Notes: generated from the letters alone by a model not told the origin. 64,000 nucleotides of DNA from Caldichromatium japonicum (GCF_011290485.1 NZ_CP048029.1:2800501-2864500); one strand, 5' to 3'. Counted from the stretch's first letter, positions 19,203 through 30,112 are shown. Translations and numbers: made by a program.

Positions 19203-20744
19203 TTACCAGGTGTTGTTGGCCTTAAAGTCCTTGATCGCGGCGTGCAAGGCCAGGGCGATCTCGTCGTTGTAATCGCCGGTTGCATCGATCTTGGCCAGAA
19301 GATCGGCATGCGCAGACTTCATATAGGTCTGGAGCGCACGCTCGAAGTCGACAACCTTCTTGACATCCACATCGTCAAGATAGCCCTCATTGGCTGCAAA
19401 CAATGAGACCGCCATCTGGGCCACGCTCATCGGCGAATACTGGGTCTGCTTCATCAGCTCAGTGACCCGCTCGCCGCGTTGCAGTTGTCTGCGGGTCGCC
19501 TCATCGAGATCTGAGGCAAACTGGGAGAAGGCCGCCAACTCACGGTACTGGGCGAGCGCCAGACGGATACCGCCGCCTAGCTTCTTCATGATCTTGGTCT
19601 GGGCCGCGCCGCCGACGCGCGAGACCGACAGACCGGCATTGATCGCTGGACGGATACCGGCATTGAACAGGTTGGTCTCCAAGAAGATCTGACCATCGGT
19701 GATCGAGATCACATTGGTCGGCACGAAGGCCGAGACGTCACCCGCCTGGGTCTCGATGATGGGCAGGGCCGTCAAGGAACCGCTCTTGCCCTTGACCTTG
19801 CCTCCCGTGATCTTTTCGACATACTCGGCATTGACCCGCGCCGCGCGTTCCAGAAGACGTGAGTGCAAATAGAAGATATCGCCCGGATAGGCCTCGCGTC
19901 CCGGTGGGCGGCGCAGCAAGAGCGAGACCTGGCGATAGGCCCAGGCCTGCTTGGTGAGATCGTCATAGACGATCAGTGCATCCTCGCCCTTGTCGCGGAA
20001 ATACTCACCCATGGTGCAGCCGGCATAGGGGGCGATGAACTGCATCGCCGCCGAATCAGCGGCAGGGGCCGAGACCACGATGGTATGCTCCATCGCGCCA
20101 TGTTCTTCGAGCTTGCGCACAATGGCGGCCACCGACGAGTTCTTCTGACCCACGGCGACATAGATACATTTAACGCCGGTACCCTTTTGATTGATGATGG
20201 TATCGATCGCGACGGCGGTCTTACCGGTCTGCCGGTCGCCGATGATCAGCTCGCGCTGGCCACGACCGATGGGCACCATGGTATCGATGGCCTTTAGCCC
20301 CGTCTGGAGCGGCTGATCGACCGATTTGCGGGTGATGACGCCCGGCGCCACCTTCTCGATCGGCAAAGTCCCCGCGGCATCGATCGGACCCTTGCCATCG
20401 ATCGGGCGACCGAGGGCGTCGACGACGCGCCCCAACAGCCCCTCGCCTACCGGGACCTCGAGAACCCGCCCGGTGCAGCGCACCCAGTCACCCTCGGACA
20501 GATGCGTATAGTCGCCGAGGACGACCGCGCCGACCGAATCGCGCTCCAGGTTCAAGGCCAGGCCATAGGTGTTGCCTGGGAACTCGAGCATCTCATAGTA
20601 CTTGGCCTCAGAGAGCCCGTGGATGCGCACGATCCCGTCGGTCAGACTGACGATCTTTCCCTCGGTGCGGGCCTCGGTGTGAAGCTCAAATTGCTCGATC
20701 TTCTGCTTGATGAGATCGCTGATCTCGGATGGATTGAGTTGCAT
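19203..20744 (-). CDS. atpA: F1Fo ATP synthase alpha subunit
   Basis: The 513-residue product starts [20 protein letters not shown] and carries the Walker A motif [15 protein letters not shown], the [29 protein letters not shown] block and the conserved C-terminal [11 protein letters not shown]. Alpha forms the non-catalytic nucleotide sites of F1. It begins 15 bases after atpH. Confidence 0.98.
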   Translation of the reverse strand: MQLNPSEISDLIKQKIEQFELHTEARTEGKIVSLTDGIVRIHGLSEAKYYEMLEFPGNTYGLALNLERDSVGAVVLGDYTHLSEGDWVRCTGRVLEVPVGEGLLGRVVDALGRPIDGKGPIDAAGTLPIEKVAPGVITRKSVDQPLQTGLKAIDTMVPIGRGQRELIIGDRQTGKTAVAIDTIINQKGTGVKCIYVAVGQKNSSVAAIVRKLEEHGAMEHTIVVSAPAADSAAMQFIAPYAGCTMGEYFRDKGEDALIVYDDLTKQAWAYRQVSLLLRRPPGREAYPGDIFYLHSRLLERAARVNAEYVEKITGGKVKGKSGSLTALPIIETQAGDVSAFVPTNVISITDGQIFLETNLFNAGIRPAINAGLSVSRVGGAAQTKIMKKLGGGIRLALAQYRELAAFSQFASDLDEATRRQLQRGERVTELMKQTQYSPMSVAQMAVSLFAANEGYLDDVDVKKVVDFERALQTYMKSAHADLLAKIDATGDYNDEIALALHAAIKDFKANNTW

Positions 20745-20759
20745 GGCGGTATCCAGTTC

Positions 20760-21299
20760 TCAGAATTGCAGGGCGTGGGCCAGTTGCTTGATCCTGCCGC
20801 GCACAGAGTGATCGATGACCAGGTCGCCGGAATGGACCTCGATCCCACCTAATAGCCCCTCATCGATCTCGACAGTCAGGTCGACCTGGGCCCCTAAGCG
20901 CCGCGCTAGGGCCGCAGACAAGGACTCGCGTTGCATATCGTCGAGGGCAAAGGCCGTGCGCACCAGGACTTGGCGCACCCCTTGGTCGGCGATTTGCTGC
21001 TCTTCGAAGAGGCGAGCGATCTCAGGGATGGCAGCCAGCCGCCCTTTGGCGGCGAGTAGGCGCACCAGATTGGCTGGACCGGCAAATAATGCGTCGCGGC
21101 CAAGATCGAGCAGCAGCTCGCCGAGCCGCTCGCGCGGCACGGTTGGATTGTTGATCTGGACAGCGAGCTGCGGGTCTGAGGCGAAGGCGGCCAGAAGACC
21201 CAAGGCGGCTGACCAGTCATCGACTCGACCGGTCTCCTTGGCATATTCAAAGGCCGCCTTGGCATAGGGGCGCGCGATGGTGGTGAGTTCTCCGGCCAT
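20760..21299 (-). CDS. atpH: F1Fo ATP synthase delta subunit
   Basis: The product of about 179 residues starts MAGELTTIARPYAKAAFEYA, the usual delta N-terminus (IARPYAKAAFE). The C-terminal part contains VEIDEGLLGGIEVHSGDLVIDHSVRGRI, matching the conserved delta motif. Delta ties the b-stalk to the top of F1. The ATG at 21299 is chosen; a GTG at 21308 directly after atpF would add three residues. Confidence 0.95.
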   Translation of the reverse strand: MAGELTTIARPYAKAAFEYAKETGRVDDWSAALGLLAAFASDPQLAVQINNPTVPRERLGELLLDLGRDALFAGPANLVRLLAAKGRLAAIPEIARLFEEQQIADQGVRQVLVRTAFALDDMQRESLSAALARRLGAQVDLTVEIDEGLLGGIEVHSGDLVIDHSVRGRIKQLAHALQF

Positions 21300-21308
21300 A
21301 GTCTTCAC

Positions 21309-21779
21309 TTAGAGCTGTTTGGCAAAGTCCTCGACGAGTGCACGATGAGCCGCCAGATCGATCTCTTTTTTCAAGATCTTCTCGGCAGCGGCGATGGCCA
21401 GCATTGCGACCTTTTCACGCAGCTCTTCGCGCGCCCGATTGGTCTCGCGCTCGATCTCAGCACGGGCAGCCGTCAACAGACGTTCGCCCTCGGCGCGCGC
21501 CTCAGACTTGGCCTCGTCGATGATCTCGGCGGCGCGCTTCTGGGCCTGGCCCACAATCTCGGCCGCATTAGCCTTGGCCTCGCGGATCAACTCCAAAGCG
21601 CGCTGCTCGCCGAGAGCCCGTTCCTGATGACCGCGTTCCGCAGCCGCAAGACCCTCGGCGATCTTGGCCTTGCGCTCGGCCAGCGCCTTGACGATGGGCG
21701 GCCAGATATAGCGCATGCAGAACCAGACGAACACCGCAAAGGTGATCATCTGGGCAAAAAGCGTCAGATTGATGTTCAT
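21309..21779 (-). CDS. atpF: F1Fo ATP synthase b subunit
   Basis: The product has 156 residues, the normal length for a single b-type stalk subunit. One N-terminal membrane helix (LTLFAQMITFAVFVWFCMRY, then IWPPI) is followed by a long charged helix (ALAERKAKIAEGLAAAERG through LRELVEDFAKQL-like end) that dimerises as the peripheral stalk. There is only one b gene, with no b-prime copy beside it. Confidence 0.96.
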   Translation of the reverse strand: MNINLTLFAQMITFAVFVWFCMRYIWPPIVKALAERKAKIAEGLAAAERGHQERALGEQRALELIREAKANAAEIVGQAQKRAAEIIDEAKSEARAEGERLLTAARAEIERETNRAREELREKVAMLAIAAAEKILKKEIDLAAHRALVEDFAKQL

Positions 21780-21848
21780 GGCGTTGCCTTCAGACCTCGT
21801 TGGGACGAACCCAGGCCAGGGTCTTACACGAAGACCCGGCTGTATCCT

Positions 21849-22115
<267 letters not shown>

Positions 22116-22190
22116 TTAAACGACAAAGACAAGGGTTGTGGTGAAAACGGATGTTTTGGACCGATCGTGAGGCCGTACCTATGCCCTGCC

Positions 22191-23066
<876 letters not shown>

Positions 23067-23073
23067 TCATCTC

Positions 23074-23451
23074 TCAACTACGGATTCGATTGCTCTGGAC
23101 AGTGATCAGGGTCGGGACCACCTGAACCAGGACATAGGCAACGAACACAGACAGTATATTCAAGTCACTATACAGGACCACCGCCGCGCCGAAGAGCGCG
23201 AGGACCAGGACGATCTTGACGAGCTCTGCACGATAAAAACGCGCAACCAACCGCCCACGCGCCTGGGCGCGGTACGCGCGAAAGATCCAGGCGGCCACCA
23301 GTATATTTGCCAGCCAGCAAGTTCCCGCCCCGATGAGGACTGAGATCGCAACTGGACTGCCGAACGGCAGGGTGATACCGATCAGGATCAAGCCGAAGAT
23401 GGCCTGAAGGCCGAGGAACCGTTCGACTTGATGCGCGTTCGGCTGTTGCAT
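23074..23451 (-). CDS. atpI: ATP synthase accessory protein I
   Basis: The 125-residue product has four predicted membrane helices (LQAIFGLILIGITLPF, VAISVLIGAGTCWLANILVAAW, ELVKIVLVLALFGAAVVLY, ILSVFVAYVLVQVVPTL). AtpI is the small first gene of many atp operons and helps c-ring assembly. It lies 10 bases upstream of atpB. Confidence 0.92.
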   Translation of the reverse strand: MQQPNAHQVERFLGLQAIFGLILIGITLPFGSPVAISVLIGAGTCWLANILVAAWIFRAYRAQARGRLVARFYRAELVKIVLVLALFGAAVVLYSDLNILSVFVAYVLVQVVPTLITVQSNRIRS

Positions 23452-23526
23452 CAGAGCAACGTGAGTGTATCTCTACTCACAATCTAGAAAATTATAAATA
23501 GATACGAATAGAGGGTCAACGCTAGG

Positions 23527-24465
23527 CTAACGGATGCGGGCCAGGATGCCATCGAGCTCATCCAGACTCTCATAGACGATCACCAAAGAACCCTTGCCGT
23601 TACGCCGATGGCGGATCTGGACCCGAGCCCCGAGCCGCTCGGCAAGGTCGATCTGGAGCCGGCGGATATCGGGATCTTCCTGGGAGACTGCGACCGTCTC
23701 GCTGGATCCAGCTTGCTGCAATCGGCGTACCAGGCGCTCTGTTGCCCGCACTGAGAGGCCAGCGGCAGCGACCTGCTGGGCGACCTGAGTCTGAAGTGTA
23801 TCCTTGAGCCCGAGCAGGGCGCGGGCATGACCCATCTCGATCTGTCCCGACGCAAGCAAGCCCTTGACCTCGGGGTTGAGATCCAACAGGCGCAAGGCAT
23901 TGGTGACCGCCGTGCGCGATCGGCCCACCGCCTCGGCGACCTCCTGATGGGTGAGCGCAAACTCAGAGACCAGTCGCGCCAGCGCCTCAGCCTCTTCCAA
24001 GGGATTCAAGGCAGCGCGCTGGATGTTCTCGATCAAGGCGATCGCTAGGGCCGTGCGCTCATCGACAGCGCGCACGACGGCTGGGATCTCGGAGAGCCCC
24101 GCTTGCTGGGCTGCGCGCCAGCGCCGCTCGCCGGCGATGATCTCATAGCGCACACCTGTCGCCGTCGGTTCAGCAAGGGGGCGCACCACGATCGGCTGGA
24201 GTACGCCCTGGGCACGGATGGAATCGGCAAGTTCAGTAAGCGCCTCTGGGTCGAAATGACGCCGCGGTTGGTAGCGCCCGCGCTGGATATGCTCCAGCGG
24301 GATGGGGCGTACGAGATCGTGGTGAGCAGCAGAGGCATGGGGGACGGCGGACTGATCGTCAGGGTCAGTGCGGGCGAGTGGTACCCGGGCAGCGCCCAGA
24401 AGTGCATCCAGGCCGCGTCCCAGGCCGCGGCGGCGGATCGGACCCTTGGGTTCAGTCGTATCCAT
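23527..24465 (-). CDS. parB: Chromosome partitioning protein ParB
   Basis: The 312-residue ParB binds parS sites and spreads as a CTP-dependent clamp. It has the N-terminal RRGLGRGLDALLG, then IPLEHIQRGRYQPRRHFD, the CTPase motif GERRWRAAQQAGL, and ENIQRAALNPLEEAEAL. A helix-turn-helix follows (LTHQEVAEAVGRSRTAVTN), and a C-terminal dimerisation segment ends the protein. It lies 12 bases after parA. The parA-parB pair next to rsmG and the atp operon is typical of the replication-origin neighbourhood. Confidence 0.96.
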   Translation of the reverse strand: MDTTEPKGPIRRRGLGRGLDALLGAARVPLARTDPDDQSAVPHASAAHHDLVRPIPLEHIQRGRYQPRRHFDPEALTELADSIRAQGVLQPIVVRPLAEPTATGVRYEIIAGERRWRAAQQAGLSEIPAVVRAVDERTALAIALIENIQRAALNPLEEAEALARLVSEFALTHQEVAEAVGRSRTAVTNALRLLDLNPEVKGLLASGQIEMGHARALLGLKDTLQTQVAQQVAAAGLSVRATERLVRRLQQAGSSETVAVSQEDPDIRRLQIDLAERLGARVQIRHRRNGKGSLVIVYESLDELDGILARIR

Positions 24466-24477
24466 CGGGGTTGTTGG

Positions 24478-25266
24478 TTAGGCCGCCTGACAGCGTTTGT
24501 CATGCCGGCGCAAGACCTCGCTGGCCAGCGCCAGATAGGCAAGCGCCCCGCGCGATTGCGGGTCATAGGTCAGGACGGACTGACCGTGGCTGGGCGCCTC
24601 AGCCACACGGACATTGCGCGGGATGATGGTGTGATAGACCTGATCCTTGAAATGGGCGACGAGCTGGGTAGAGACCTGGTTGGCGAGATTATTGCGCGGG
24701 TCATACATGGTACGCAGGATACCGGCGATATATAGGCCAGGGTTACGGCTCTCGCGCACCTGCTCGATGGTTTCGAGCAAGGCCGATAGACCCTCGAGCG
24801 CATAGTACTCACACTGGATCGGGATCAGCACAGCATGGGCCGCCACCAAGGCATTGAGGGTCAGCATATTCAGCGAGGGCGGGCAGTCGATGATAACCAG
24901 CTCATAGGCTGCGACCACATTGCTCAAGAGTCGGCTGAGGCGCCGCTCGCGCTCGGGAAGTTCCAGCAGCCCGACCTCGGCGGCGGTCAAATCCGCATTG
25001 GCCGGCAAGAGGTCAAAACCTGGTGCGGGCTCGGTCACACGCTGAAGGCATTCAGCGAAGGGGACGTCGTTGAGGAGCAGGTCGCAGGTCGTCTGGGCCA
25101 GGCCGTATTTGTCGATCCCGCAGCCCATGGTGGCATTGCCCTGGGGGTCTAGGTCGATCAGGAGCAGGCGCCGACGCAGATAGGCCAAGGCCGCGGCCAG
25201 ATTGACCGCAGTCGTGGTCTTGCCGACACCGCCCTTCTGATTGGCGATCGCGATAACAGTGGCCAT
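24478..25266 (-). CDS. parA: Chromosome partitioning ATPase ParA (Soj)
   Basis: The 262-residue protein has the deviant Walker A motif KGGVGKTTTAVNLA, the Walker A' LLIDLDPQGNATMG and the Walker B VIIDCPPSL. It works with ParB to segregate the origin region. The length fits chromosomal Soj-type ParA, without the N-terminal DNA-binding domain of plasmid types. It begins 7 bases after rsmG. Confidence 0.97.
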   Translation of the reverse strand: MATVIAIANQKGGVGKTTTAVNLAAALAYLRRRLLLIDLDPQGNATMGCGIDKYGLAQTTCDLLLNDVPFAECLQRVTEPAPGFDLLPANADLTAAEVGLLELPERERRLSRLLSNVVAAYELVIIDCPPSLNMLTLNALVAAHAVLIPIQCEYYALEGLSALLETIEQVRESRNPGLYIAGILRTMYDPRNNLANQVSTQLVAHFKDQVYHTIIPRNVRVAEAPSHGQSVLTYDPQSRGALAYLALASEVLRRHDKRCQAA

Positions 25267-25273
25267 GCCCGAA

Positions 25274-25930
25274 TCAAGCGCTCCGGAGTTCGATCAAATG
25301 GCGCGGCGCATCCAAAAAGGGGATCCGTAGCGGATGGATGAACGGTCTATATCCTGCCTGGGCCAGCTCATCCACAGAGGGGTCCAAGCGGGCCTTCATG
25401 AGCAACAAACGACCGGCTGAGGCCATGAGATCAGCATTGAAGACACCCAGAATGGCCTCGGCTGCCACCGCGCGGCTGATTATGGTACTGAATTTTTGCC
25501 CTGTTCGATATGTCTCGATGCGCGCATGGACGGCTTCGACATTGACAAGACCCAGCTCAAGCGCCGCCTGACGCACGAAACGGATCTTTTTGCCGTTGCT
25601 ATCAAGGAGCCAAAAGTGCCATTGCGGCAGTACGATGGCGAGCGGCAGGCCCGGCAGCCCAGGGCCCGTGCCCACATCGAGTACCGTCTCGCCGGCGATA
25701 AAGGGCGCAACCGCTAGGCTATCGAGCAGATGGCGGGCGACCATCTCGAACGGGTCGCGTACCGCTGTGAGGTTATACGCCTGGTTCCAGCGCACGAGCA
25801 GCCTGAGCAGATCGATCAGACACGCGCGCTGTCCGTCTGTAGCCGGCAGGCGCAGCACCGCCAAGCCGACCGACAAACGATCCTCGATCAACTGCCAATC
25901 CGGTTTAGGCGGGGTGCTGGTCTTTTTCAT
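25274..25930 (-). CDS. rsmG: 16S rRNA (guanine527-N7)-methyltransferase RsmG
   Basis: The 218-residue product carries the SAM-binding motif VLDVGTGPGLPGLPLAIVLP and the RWNQAYNLTAVRDP block of the GidB/RsmG family. It methylates G527 of 16S rRNA. It leads the rsmG-parA-parB group. The mnmG gene that often precedes it is not in the next 2 kb. Confidence 0.95.
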   Translation of the reverse strand: MKKTSTPPKPDWQLIEDRLSVGLAVLRLPATDGQRACLIDLLRLLVRWNQAYNLTAVRDPFEMVARHLLDSLAVAPFIAGETVLDVGTGPGLPGLPLAIVLPQWHFWLLDSNGKKIRFVRQAALELGLVNVEAVHARIETYRTGQKFSTIISRAVAAEAILGVFNADLMASAGRLLLMKARLDPSVDELAQAGYRPFIHPLRIPFLDAPRHLIELRSA

Positions 25931-26013
25931 CGACGGTCGTGGATAGGCGCAGTCGAGCGTTCAAGGGGGCTCAGGAGTCGGGCCAACGCGCTTGGGAAAC
26001 ACGGATTCATTCG

Positions 26014-26085
26014 TCACCCTGGCGAAGGCTGGGGTCCAGATGATTGACTTGTATGGATTCCGGCTGACGCTGGAATCACGAGAAC
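26014..26085. repeat. Dispersed extragenic palindromic-type repeat
   Basis: The stretch CGTCACCCTGGCGAAGGC followed some 30 bases later by GGATTCCGGCTGACGCTGGAAT resembles the common proteobacterial repeat built on GGAATCCAG-type palindromes. Related pieces occur near 31170 (TCTGGAGTAAGCCGGAATCC) and 62110 (GGATTCCGGATTTCGCCGGAA). All lie between genes. It fills most of the rsmG to amidotransferase gap. Confidence 0.55.
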
Positions 26086-26147
26086 CGATATGTTCAGCGT
26101 TTCCCTTAAAGCAGAGGATGGGCTCTATCACCCAAGGAATAGCGAAC

Positions 26148-27932
26148 TTATCCCCGTGCATCGACATGCCGCTGCAGCCACAGCTCCAGGAGCGCCAAAT
26201 GCCAAAGCTTATTGCCCTGGATGCGGGTGTGGTGCATGTCGGGGGCGGCGAGGAGTTGGTCGAGATACTCGCGGCGATAGAGGCCCCGCCGCCGGCAGGC
26301 GGTCGAGGTGAGCACCTCGCGCATCATCTCCAAAAAGGGCCCGCGGACATATTTTAAGGCTGGCATGGGGAAATAGCCCTTGGGCCGGTCGATGACGGCA
26401 TCCGGCAGCAGACCGCGGGCGATGGCCTTGAGCGGATATTTGCCGCCCTGCTGCAGTCTCCAGTCGGGCGGACAGCGGGCAGCGAGCTCGACTAGCTCGT
26501 GATCCAAAAAGGGCACCCGCGCCTCCAGACCCCAGGCCATGGTCATATTGTCCACCCGCTTGACCGGATCATCGACGATCAAGGCGGTGACATCCAACCG
26601 TAGCACGGCATCCATGAAGGTCTCGGCGCCTGGTTCGGCCAGGCGTTCGGCGACCCAGGGTGAAGTATGGTCTTCGCCGGCAAAGGGGACGGCGATCATG
26701 CGCCGATATTCGGCATGATCGCGGTCGAAATAGTGCTTGGCAAAGCGTTCGAGGGGCGTGCCCTGGCTCTCGGCCAGCATGCGCAGATACCAGAAATAAC
26801 CGCCAAAGACCTCGTCGGCCCCCTGGCCCGATTGCACCACCTTGATCGCCTGCGCAACCCGTTCGGCGAGCAGATAAAAGGCCACTGCATCTTGGCCGAA
26901 CATGGGTTCGGCCATGACATCGATCGCCTCGGGCAGACGCGCCAGGACCTGATCGTTGGGAACCAAGAACCTGGTGTGGTGGGTGTCATAGCGCTCGACC
27001 ACTAGGTCCGAATAGGCAAACTCGCTGCCTGCCTCCTCGGGGGTATCCTCAAACCCTACCGAGAAGGTGCGTAGGTCCGAAACCCCCGCCTCGGCGAGCA
27101 GCGCCACCAAGAGGCTCGAATCCAGCCCCCCCGAGAGCAGCACCCCCACGGGGACATCCGCCACTTCGCCATACAGGCGCACGACCTCGCGCAGCTTGCC
27201 ATGAAGCGCCTCGAGCCATTCGGCCTCAGACAGGGGCTGGTCGGGGCGGGTGGCCATAAGCTGCCAGTATCTCTGCTCAGTTTGCCGCCCATCCTGCTCG
27301 ATCAGGAGCCAGTATCCAGGGGCGAGCTTGCGCACGCCCTGGAGGATGGTGCGCGGGGCGGGCACCACTGCATGCAGGGTAAAGATCTGATGCAGGGCGA
27401 TGGGGTCGATGCGGGTATCGATCCCGCCGGCAGCAAGCAGGGCCTGGGGGGTCGAGGCAAAGCGAAAGGCATCTCGCTGTGCCGACCAATATAACGGCTT
27501 GATACCAAAGCGGTCGCGGGCCAAAAACAAGGCGCGACGGTTGGCATCCCACAGCCCGAAGGCAAACATCCCGCGCAGCCGCTGGACGCAATCCGTTCCC
27601 CAGGCATGCCAGGCCTTGAGGATGACCTCGCCGTCACCGGCAGAAAAGAACCTGTAGCCCTGTCCCTCCAGCTCATGCCGCAGGGCGCGATAGTTATAGA
27701 TCGTGCCGTTGAAGACCAGGGCTAGCCCCAGCTCGGGATCAACGAGCGGTTGGTTTGAGTGCACCGACAGATCGATGATCGCCAGGCGCCGGTGACCCAG
27801 GCCCAAGGGCCCATCGCTATAGCTTCCCCCGTGATCCGGTCCGCGCCGGGCAAGTTCCTTCATCATCCGCCCGACCGCCTCAAGGTCGGCCGGCGCCCCA
27901 TCGCAGCGCAATTCTCCGCAGATTCCGCACAT
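26148..27932 (-). CDS. Asparagine-synthase-family glutamine amidotransferase, probably N-acetylglutaminylglutamine amide-forming type
   Basis: The 594-residue protein starts MCGICGELRCDGAP, with Cys2 as glutaminase nucleophile. LVFNGTIYNYRALRHEL and GDGEVILKAWHAWG follow. The synthase half carries the pyrophosphate loop LSGGLDSSLLVALL and the block VVQSGQGADEVFGGY. MAEPMFGQDAVAFYLL and DPVKRVDNMTMAWGLEARVPFLD resemble the subfamily that forms N-acetylglutaminylglutamine amide, an osmolyte, more than housekeeping AsnB. The acetyltransferase partner usually found with that subfamily is not adjacent, so plain asparagine synthetase remains possible. Confidence 0.75.
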   Translation of the reverse strand: MCGICGELRCDGAPADLEAVGRMMKELARRGPDHGGSYSDGPLGLGHRRLAIIDLSVHSNQPLVDPELGLALVFNGTIYNYRALRHELEGQGYRFFSAGDGEVILKAWHAWGTDCVQRLRGMFAFGLWDANRRALFLARDRFGIKPLYWSAQRDAFRFASTPQALLAAGGIDTRIDPIALHQIFTLHAVVPAPRTILQGVRKLAPGYWLLIEQDGRQTEQRYWQLMATRPDQPLSEAEWLEALHGKLREVVRLYGEVADVPVGVLLSGGLDSSLLVALLAEAGVSDLRTFSVGFEDTPEEAGSEFAYSDLVVERYDTHHTRFLVPNDQVLARLPEAIDVMAEPMFGQDAVAFYLLAERVAQAIKVVQSGQGADEVFGGYFWYLRMLAESQGTPLERFAKHYFDRDHAEYRRMIAVPFAGEDHTSPWVAERLAEPGAETFMDAVLRLDVTALIVDDPVKRVDNMTMAWGLEARVPFLDHELVELAARCPPDWRLQQGGKYPLKAIARGLLPDAVIDRPKGYFPMPALKYVRGPFLEMMREVLTSTACRRRGLYRREYLDQLLAAPDMHHTRIQGNKLWHLALLELWLQRHVDARG

Positions 27933-27957
27933 CGCAGTCCTATCTCCGCCCCGCGTC

Positions 27958-27989
27958 TTGCCTAGAGTACTTGCCTAGATTTGCCTAGA
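27958..27989. repeat. Three direct copies of TTGCCTAGA
   Basis: The 9-base motif TTGCCTAGA occurs at 27958-27966, 27971-27979 and 27981-27989, between the divergent amidotransferase gene and sodB. Spacings are 13 and 10 bases, start to start. Such close direct repeats could bind a regulator or come from slippage; neither is shown. Confidence 0.6.
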
Positions 27990-28104
27990 GTAGTTGTAAA
28001 AAGCCGCCGGTGACCGCATCCTGCCAGTGCCTTTGTACGGGCTGCCGGTATCGATCCGGGTCAGCTATTCAGATCCCACGTCATCTACGCAGGAGAACCT
28101 GAGC

Positions 28105-28686
28105 ATGATCCATGAATTGCCCCCCTTGCCCTATGACCGCACCGCGTTGGAGCCGGTGCTGTCCGCCGAGACCATCGACTATCACTATGGCAAGCATCAT
28201 CAGGCCTATGTCAATAACCTCAACAACCTGATCCCGGGCACCGAGTTCGCCGAGCTGCCGCTCGAGGAGATCATCCTCAAGGCATCCGGCCCGATCTTTA
28301 ACAATGCCGCCCAGGTCTGGAACCATACCTTTTATTGGAACTGCCTGTCGCCGGCAGGAGGCGGGGCGCCGAGTGGCGAGCTCGCATCAGCCATCGATGC
28401 CAAGTTCGGTTCGTTTGAGGAATTCAAGAAGCAATTCAATCAGGCCGCCGCAGGCAACTTCGGCTCGGGGTGGACCTGGTTGGTCAAGAATCCGGACGGC
28501 TCGCTCGAGATCCTCAACACTTCAAACGCCGGCACCCCGATGACTCTGGGCAAAAAGGCCCTGTTGACGGTCGATGTCTGGGAGCATGCCTATTACATCG
28601 ACTATCGCAACGCCCGCCCGAGCTATCTCGAGCGTATCTGGGAGAAGATCAACTGGCCCTTTGTGGCGGTCAATTATGCGGCCTGA
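28105..28686 (+). CDS. sodB: Superoxide dismutase [Fe]
   Basis: This 193-residue enzyme converts superoxide to oxygen and hydrogen peroxide. Metal ligands are recognisable: His in [12 protein letters not shown], His in [11 protein letters not shown], and Asp/His in [20 protein letters not shown] and [10 protein letters not shown] favour the iron type. The ATG at 28105 follows AGGAG at 28091; upstream codons are in frame but not conserved. A strong terminator follows the gene. Its presence shows exposure to oxygen in an otherwise anaerobe-like gene set. Confidence 0.95.
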   Translation: MIHELPPLPYDRTALEPVLSAETIDYHYGKHHQAYVNNLNNLIPGTEFAELPLEEIILKASGPIFNNAAQVWNHTFYWNCLSPAGGGAPSGELASAIDAKFGSFEEFKKQFNQAAAGNFGSGWTWLVKNPDGSLEILNTSNAGTPMTLGKKALLTVDVWEHAYYIDYRNARPSYLERIWEKINWPFVAVNYAA

Positions 28687-28761
28687 TGCCGGCTGATCCG
28701 CAACCGCCTGCCTTGTCAAGCAGGCAGGGCTTGCACTATATTCAATATTCGCCTTATACCC

Positions 28762-28800
28762 AAGGCGGTTGTCCCAGCGGGAAACCGCCTTTTTTATTTT
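28762..28800 (+). terminator. Rho-independent terminator after sodB
   Basis: AAGGCGGTT and AACCGCCTT form a 9-base stem around a 12-base loop, followed by TTTTTATTTT. It lies 75 bases after the sodB stop and just before argD. Confidence 0.88.
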
Positions 28801-28822
28801 GCTTGATCGGGGTCGATGCGCT

Positions 28823-30040
28823 ATGAGCGAACCCTTGATGGCCACTTATCACCGCCTGCCGGTTACCTTTGCCCGCGGCGAAGGGATCTGGCTCTGGGAT
28901 ACCGAGGGCCGCCGGTATCTGGATGCACTCGCGGGGGTTGCCGTCTGCGGTCTGGGACATGCCCATCCGGCGGTCACAGCGGCAGTATGCGAACAGGCGG
29001 GGCAACTGCTCCATACCTCGAACCTCTATCGCATCGCTGAACAGGAGCGGCTCGCCGCCTTATTGACCCAGGCAAGCGGCATGGAGCGTGCCTTTTTTGC
29101 CAATTCGGGCGCCGAGGCCAATGAGGCCGCCATCAAGCTGGCCCGGCTCTATGCCCACCGGCGTGGAATCGAAAATCCAGGTATCCTGGTCGCTGAACAC
29201 AGCTTTCATGGCCGCACCCTGGCGACCCTATCGGCCACTGGCAACCGCAAGGTCCAGGCCGGTTTCGAGCCCTTGGTCCAGGGCTTTGTCCGCGTACCCT
29301 ATGATGACCTGGAGGCGATTGAGACAGCAGCCGCCAACCGCTCCAACATCGTCGCTGTATTGATCGAACCGCTCCAGGGCGAAGGCGGTATCCGTCTCCC
29401 CGCCGCAGACTATCTACCCAGACTGCGGGCCCTCTGCGATCGGCATCAGTGGCTCCTGATGCTTGACGAGGTCCAGACCGGCATGGGGCGCACGGGTCGT
29501 CTGTTTGCCTTCGAGCATACTGGCATCCAGCCCGATGTCCTGACCCTAGCCAAGGGTCTAGGCAATGGATTGCCGATCGGGGCCTGTCTAGCGCGCGGTC
29601 CGGCGGCTGAGCTCTTTACCCCCGGATCGCATGGCTCGACTTTCGGCGGCAACCCCTTGGTCTGCCGCGTGGCACGGGCGGTCATCGAAACCATCCAGGC
29701 CGAGCGCTTAGCCGAAAACGCCGCAACCCAGGGCCACTATCTACTCGACTCATTGCGCACGGCGCTTGCTCAGTTCCCAGGTGTGGTCGAGATACGCGGC
29801 AGAGGGCTCATGGTCGGGATCGAGCTCGATCGGCCCTGTGGGGCACTGGTGCAGGAGGCGCTAGCCGCGGGTCTGTTGATCAATGTCACCGCCGAGCGGG
29901 TGATTCGCCTCTTGCCACCGCTCATCATCACGCGTGACCAGGTCGATCTGCTGGTCGGTGCGCTCGCCGAGCTGATCCGGGGTTTTCTAGCCCAGGAAGA
30001 CACCGAACTCAGGCCCAAACAGTCCGGCGCGGCACTATGA
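28823..30040 (+). CDS. argD: Acetylornithine aminotransferase
   Basis: This PLP enzyme makes N-acetylornithine from the semialdehyde in arginine synthesis and can also serve lysine synthesis. The 405-residue product has NSGAEANEAAIKLAR, HSFHGRTLATLSATGN, LIEPLQGEGGI, LLMLDEVQTGMGRTG and the Schiff-base lysine in LAKGLGNGLPIGA. The ATG at 28823 begins MSEPLMATYHRLPVTF, matching family N-termini. argF follows 72 bases downstream in the same direction, forming an arginine pair. Confidence 0.94.
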   Translation: MSEPLMATYHRLPVTFARGEGIWLWDTEGRRYLDALAGVAVCGLGHAHPAVTAAVCEQAGQLLHTSNLYRIAEQERLAALLTQASGMERAFFANSGAEANEAAIKLARLYAHRRGIENPGILVAEHSFHGRTLATLSATGNRKVQAGFEPLVQGFVRVPYDDLEAIETAAANRSNIVAVLIEPLQGEGGIRLPAADYLPRLRALCDRHQWLLMLDEVQTGMGRTGRLFAFEHTGIQPDVLTLAKGLGNGLPIGACLARGPAAELFTPGSHGSTFGGNPLVCRVARAVIETIQAERLAENAATQGHYLLDSLRTALAQFPGVVEIRGRGLMVGIELDRPCGALVQEALAAGLLINVTAERVIRLLPPLIITRDQVDLLVGALAELIRGFLAQEDTELRPKQSGAAL

Positions 30041-30112
30041 TCCGCGAGTGCATATGCAGCCCCTGCCCCATCCAGACGCCAGTTATTCTGATTCACCCTC
30101 AACTCAGTCACC

